The notes under the pieces: generated by a model
What the model saw: only the letters and a program-made list of their open reading frames with translations
Databases searched by the model: none
Told to the model about the DNA's origin: nothing
Translations under genes and position numbers: made by a program
Shown here: positions 61,585 to 64,000 of the stretch, piece by piece
Numbering within the stretch: the first letter of the stretch is position 1
Layout: each line of letters begins with the position of its first letter
Origin: Phycisphaerae bacterium
Lineage (GTDB): Bacteria > Planctomycetota > Phycisphaerae > SM23-33
Direction: 5' to 3'
NCBI GenBank assembly: GCA_030745875.1
Contig: JASLNT010000057.1
Coordinates: 85,888 to 149,887 of the forward strand
DNA: 64,000 nucleotides

Positions 61585-62781
61585 ATGGCAGCGGAAATGC
61601 TGAACGCAACCGAAGCCGAACAGACACAGCAGCAGACGCAAGTGTTGTCGAGCCTCCTGGAGGTCGGACGCCAGCTTTACGCCCACGAAAACACTCACGA
61701 AATGCTTGATACCATCCTGACCCATGCTCGGACATTGACCCGAGCCGAGGCCGGGAGCATGTTTCTTGTTCATCGGGACTGTCTCAAGTTCGCCGCCGTC
61801 CAGAACGCCCAGATAGACACCTCGACCATCGCTCATGATTTGCTGGGTGAGACGATGTCGGCGTCGATGGATTCTTTGGCGGGTTTTGTAGCGCTTACCG
61901 GTGAGATCGCCAACATCTCCGATACCTACAACCTGCCCGAGGGAACGCCTTTCCGCATCAACAGGGATTTCGACACAGCCACCGGATACAAGACCAGGAG
62001 CATTCTCGCCGTTCCGCTGAACTGCCCCGATGGCACGTGTGTCGGCGTTCTGCAACTGATAAACTGTGTCGCATCCGACGGACGCCCTGAGGCCTTCGGC
62101 GACCCGTCAGACAGCGGAGTGCTGCTGTTGGCTTCATCGGCGGCGGTAACGGTGCACAACGCTATCCTGCAGGAGCAACTCTACCAGGCCCACCTCGGAA
62201 CGATTTATCGCCTGGCGGTGGTGGCTGAGTATCGAGATAACGATACGGGCGACCATATTCGACGCGTAAGCCGCACCAGCGAACTAATAGCCCGTGCAAT
62301 GGGAATGGAGAATGAACTGGTCGAGCGTATCAAAAATGCCAGCCAGATGCACGATGTCGGAAAAGTCGCGGTCCCCGACTCTATTCTGCTGAAACCGGGA
62401 CATCTCACCACCGAGCAGCGGGCGGTTATGGAAAAGCACACCACCATCGCTGCGGAAATACTGGGACATCCCGAAGATGAGGTCCTTGCGATGGGACGCG
62501 ATATCGCCCTGAACCACCACGAGCGATGGGACGGTCAGGGTTATCCGAACGGTATTTCAGGACGCGATATTCCGCTGTCGGCTCGCGTTGTGGCGGTCGC
62601 CGATGTCTTCGACGCGGTGATTTCACACCGATGCTATAAAACCGCCTGCAGTTTTGACGTGGCGCTGGATATTATCGCCAAAGACAGCGGGCGTCATTTC
62701 GATCCGGAAGTGACCCAGGCGTTCTTTATCGCCATAGACGACATACTGGAATCGTATCGTTCGTCGGAGGCCTGTCGCTGA
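61585..62781 (+). CDS. GAF-HD-GYP cyclic-di-GMP phosphodiesterase-like protein
   Basis: 398 residues. An N-terminal GAF domain (about 25-205) precedes an HD-GYP domain with the HD pair (MHDVGKVAVPDSIL) and HHERWDGQGYPNGISG. HD-GYP enzymes hydrolyse c-di-GMP. A Cys in the GAF part suggests a ligand or redox sensing input (inference). GGGAG precedes the ATG. Confidence 0.9.
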   Translation: MAAEMLNATEAEQTQQQTQVLSSLLEVGRQLYAHENTHEMLDTILTHARTLTRAEAGSMFLVHRDCLKFAAVQNAQIDTSTIAHDLLGETMSASMDSLAGFVALTGEIANISDTYNLPEGTPFRINRDFDTATGYKTRSILAVPLNCPDGTCVGVLQLINCVASDGRPEAFGDPSDSGVLLLASSAAVTVHNAILQEQLYQAHLGTIYRLAVVAEYRDNDTGDHIRRVSRTSELIARAMGMENELVERIKNASQMHDVGKVAVPDSILLKPGHLTTEQRAVMEKHTTIAAEILGHPEDEVLAMGRDIALNHHERWDGQGYPNGISGRDIPLSARVVAVADVFDAVISHRCYKTACSFDVALDIIAKDSGRHFDPEVTQAFFIAIDDILESYRSSEACR

Positions 62782-62797
62782 CATTCAGAGCGGAGGT

Positions 62798-64000
62798 CTA
62801 CTGTTTGTCGGGTTTTCCGATCAGGGGAAGTGTAAGTGACGTCCAAAGCTTGTAGCCTGCTTCGCTGAGGTGCAATCCGTCTTTGGCGAGCAGTTCCTTC
62901 TTCACCTTTCCATCATCTCCCAGCATGGGTGTTGCAATGTCGAGGTACTCCAGGCGAGGGTCGGACTTGCTGAACGCTGCGATTGCTTCATTGGCCTGTT
63001 TCATTTTGCCCCAGAGATTCCATCGTCGCGACGACGGTTTGATCGCAACGAAGACGAACTTTGTTTTCGGTAGTTTCGCGTGAACGACGCCAATCAGAGC
63101 CTTGTAGTCGTCGACAACCTGTTTGGGTGATTCGCCTGCGGCGATATCGTTGTCGCCCGCGTAGAAGACCACCGTTCGCGGCTGGTAGGGCAGTAGTATG
63201 CGATCCGCAAATTCCAGCGAGTCGGAAATCTGCGACCCGCCGAACCCGCGGTTGATCGTCGTGTGCTTTGGGAACAACTTGGCGGTGTTCCAGCGGACGA
63301 TGCTGGAACTGCCCAGGAACAGCACTTTGCCTTTGGGCGGAGGATTAGCGTTGTCGCGCGCTTCGAAGCGTTCGATGTTCTTTGCCCAGCGGTTGGGCTT
63401 TTTGGCTGGTGAGTTCGGGAATCCGCCCTTGGCGATCAGCGATTTGAGGATTTCGTCGGCCTTTTTCGGTTGGACTCCGCGCGGGCCGCGAGAGTAGAAA
63501 GCGATCTTCCCATCGAGATCCACAATAACCGTTGCCGCCGGTCTGCCTCGATACGCCCTCTCGACCACTCCGACCATAGAGCCCGTTTTGCCTTCGGGCG
63601 GAAGATCGATGAGAATCGGCATGGTGAACTTCAGGCCCTTCATGCACGAGTCGGCTGCGATGATCCGCTCTTTGACGTTTTTGGCCTGGGTGATGTCTTT
63701 GGGGCTCTTGGGGTTTGCTGCGTTTTCCGACTTGCGTACCGGGTGGGCCTCGCTGATGTAGACCAGGATGATCTCTACTCTGGGGTCGTCCTTGTACGCC
63801 TTGTACAGGGCCTCGGCCTCAGGGGCCGTTCTGCGGAAGGGGGGTCACGTATAGCTCGACATGAAAACGCACACGACCTTCTTGCCGCGATAGCTCGACA
63901 ACTTGATCTTGTCGGTAGTGACTACAGCGACTTTCTCGCCTTTAGCGTCTGTTCGTTCGATGAGGACGGGAAGTTCGAAGTCTGTGGCCTGCCTGCCGAC
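62798..64000 (-). CDS. Deiodinase-like domain (candidate Sec) fused to SGNH hydrolase, 5' partial
   Basis: The minus-strand frame enters at 64000 and stays in one frame to the stop at 62798, except for one TGA at 63845-63847. Before it comes a redoxin-type N-terminus (VGRQATDFELPVL, LSSYRGKKVVCVFMSSYT). After it comes PPFRRTAPEAEALYKAY, VEIILVYISEAHPV and AYRGRPAATVIVDLDGKI. Animal deiodinases have T-Sec-PPF and YI.EAHP in this register. The C-terminal part (about 63364-62798) is an SGNH/GDSL hydrolase (VLFLGSSSIVRW, GDNDIAAGE, KDGLHLSEAGY). A pseudogene or a restart at ATG 63643 are the alternatives. Confidence 0.72.
63845..63847 (-). other. In-frame TGA at the deiodinase selenocysteine position
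   Basis: The codons around it read AGC TAT ACG TGA CCC CCC TTC, that is S-Y-T-(TGA)-P-P-F. A GC-rich stem-loop lies 12-39 nt downstream: CAG with CTG and GGCC with GGCC around an 11-nt loop (63806-63833), or a 5-bp stem CGGCC/GGCCG with loop CCTGA (63814-63828). The location fits a bacterial SECIS; the loop does not begin with the usual G. Confidence 0.5.

Overview
The window looks like a stretch of a Planctomycetota chromosome, probably Phycisphaerae-like and probably from a metagenome assembly (inference). The evidence is two PEP-CTERM surface proteins, many secreted carbohydrate-active and sulfatase-type proteins, a large HzsA-like c-type cytochrome fusion, lipoproteins, and a Kdo transferase (WaaA) that implies an LPS outer membrane. 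TGA serves as an ordinary stop codon in many genes here. I saw no rRNA, tRNA or CRISPR array.

Layout. 1-8435: the 3' end of a DUF4091/GH123-like glycosidase, a decayed gene remnant, then housekeeping genes (DUF1232 protein, prmC, an isochorismatase-fold protein without its nucleophile, membrane proteins, serS, aroF). 8455-16599 (minus): a 1,497-residue isochorismatase/HzsA-like/FGE fusion, then sialidase-CE15 followed by a second CE15 module. The two CE15 reading frames are joined by a canonical -1 slippery heptamer directly before the stop. 16751-27172: an operon for anaerobic acyl-CoA chemistry (Zn-ADH, FadB-like fusion, 2-hydroxyacyl-CoA dehydratase/benzoyl-CoA reductase-type subunit, its activase, an MBL hydrolase, a KAS III-like enzyme), then an ankyrin lipoprotein, a nonsense-interrupted Y1 transposase between inverted REP elements, and a benzoate-CoA-ligase-like enzyme. 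27472-33321: sulfatase, SagB-type nitroreductase, and two tandem secreted paralogs with matching promoters. 33454-37824: a VOC protein and a cupin, divergent from dhaK-dhaL-lsrF-DUF1097, which suggests unusual AI-2-like or ketose catabolism.

37885-46316: DUF167, leuD, pyrF, a second Y1 transposase, a TPR lipoprotein flanked by about 220-250 bp direct repeats, and a GH38 alpha-mannosidase. Two REP families lie here. One forms a 347-bp element with 50-bp inverted ends and a period-8 core. 46384-53727: HAD phosphatase, a small ferredoxin, a TPR/metallopeptidase, a MazG-like protein, waaA and proB. 54217-62781: two PEP-CTERM proteins, gltS, a tungstate ABC transporter (wtpABC), lipoprotein msrA and a GAF-HD-GYP protein. 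62798-64000 (minus, 5' end outside the window): an iodothyronine-deiodinase-like domain fused to an SGNH hydrolase. An in-frame TGA sits exactly where animal deiodinases carry selenocysteine.

The candidates most worth following up are the putative selenocysteine deiodinase-SGNH fusion, the putative programmed -1 frameshift joining sialidase-CE15 to CE15, the single-subunit BCR-type cluster, and the DhaKL-LsrF locus. All functions are read from sequence motifs by eye; no database search was run.
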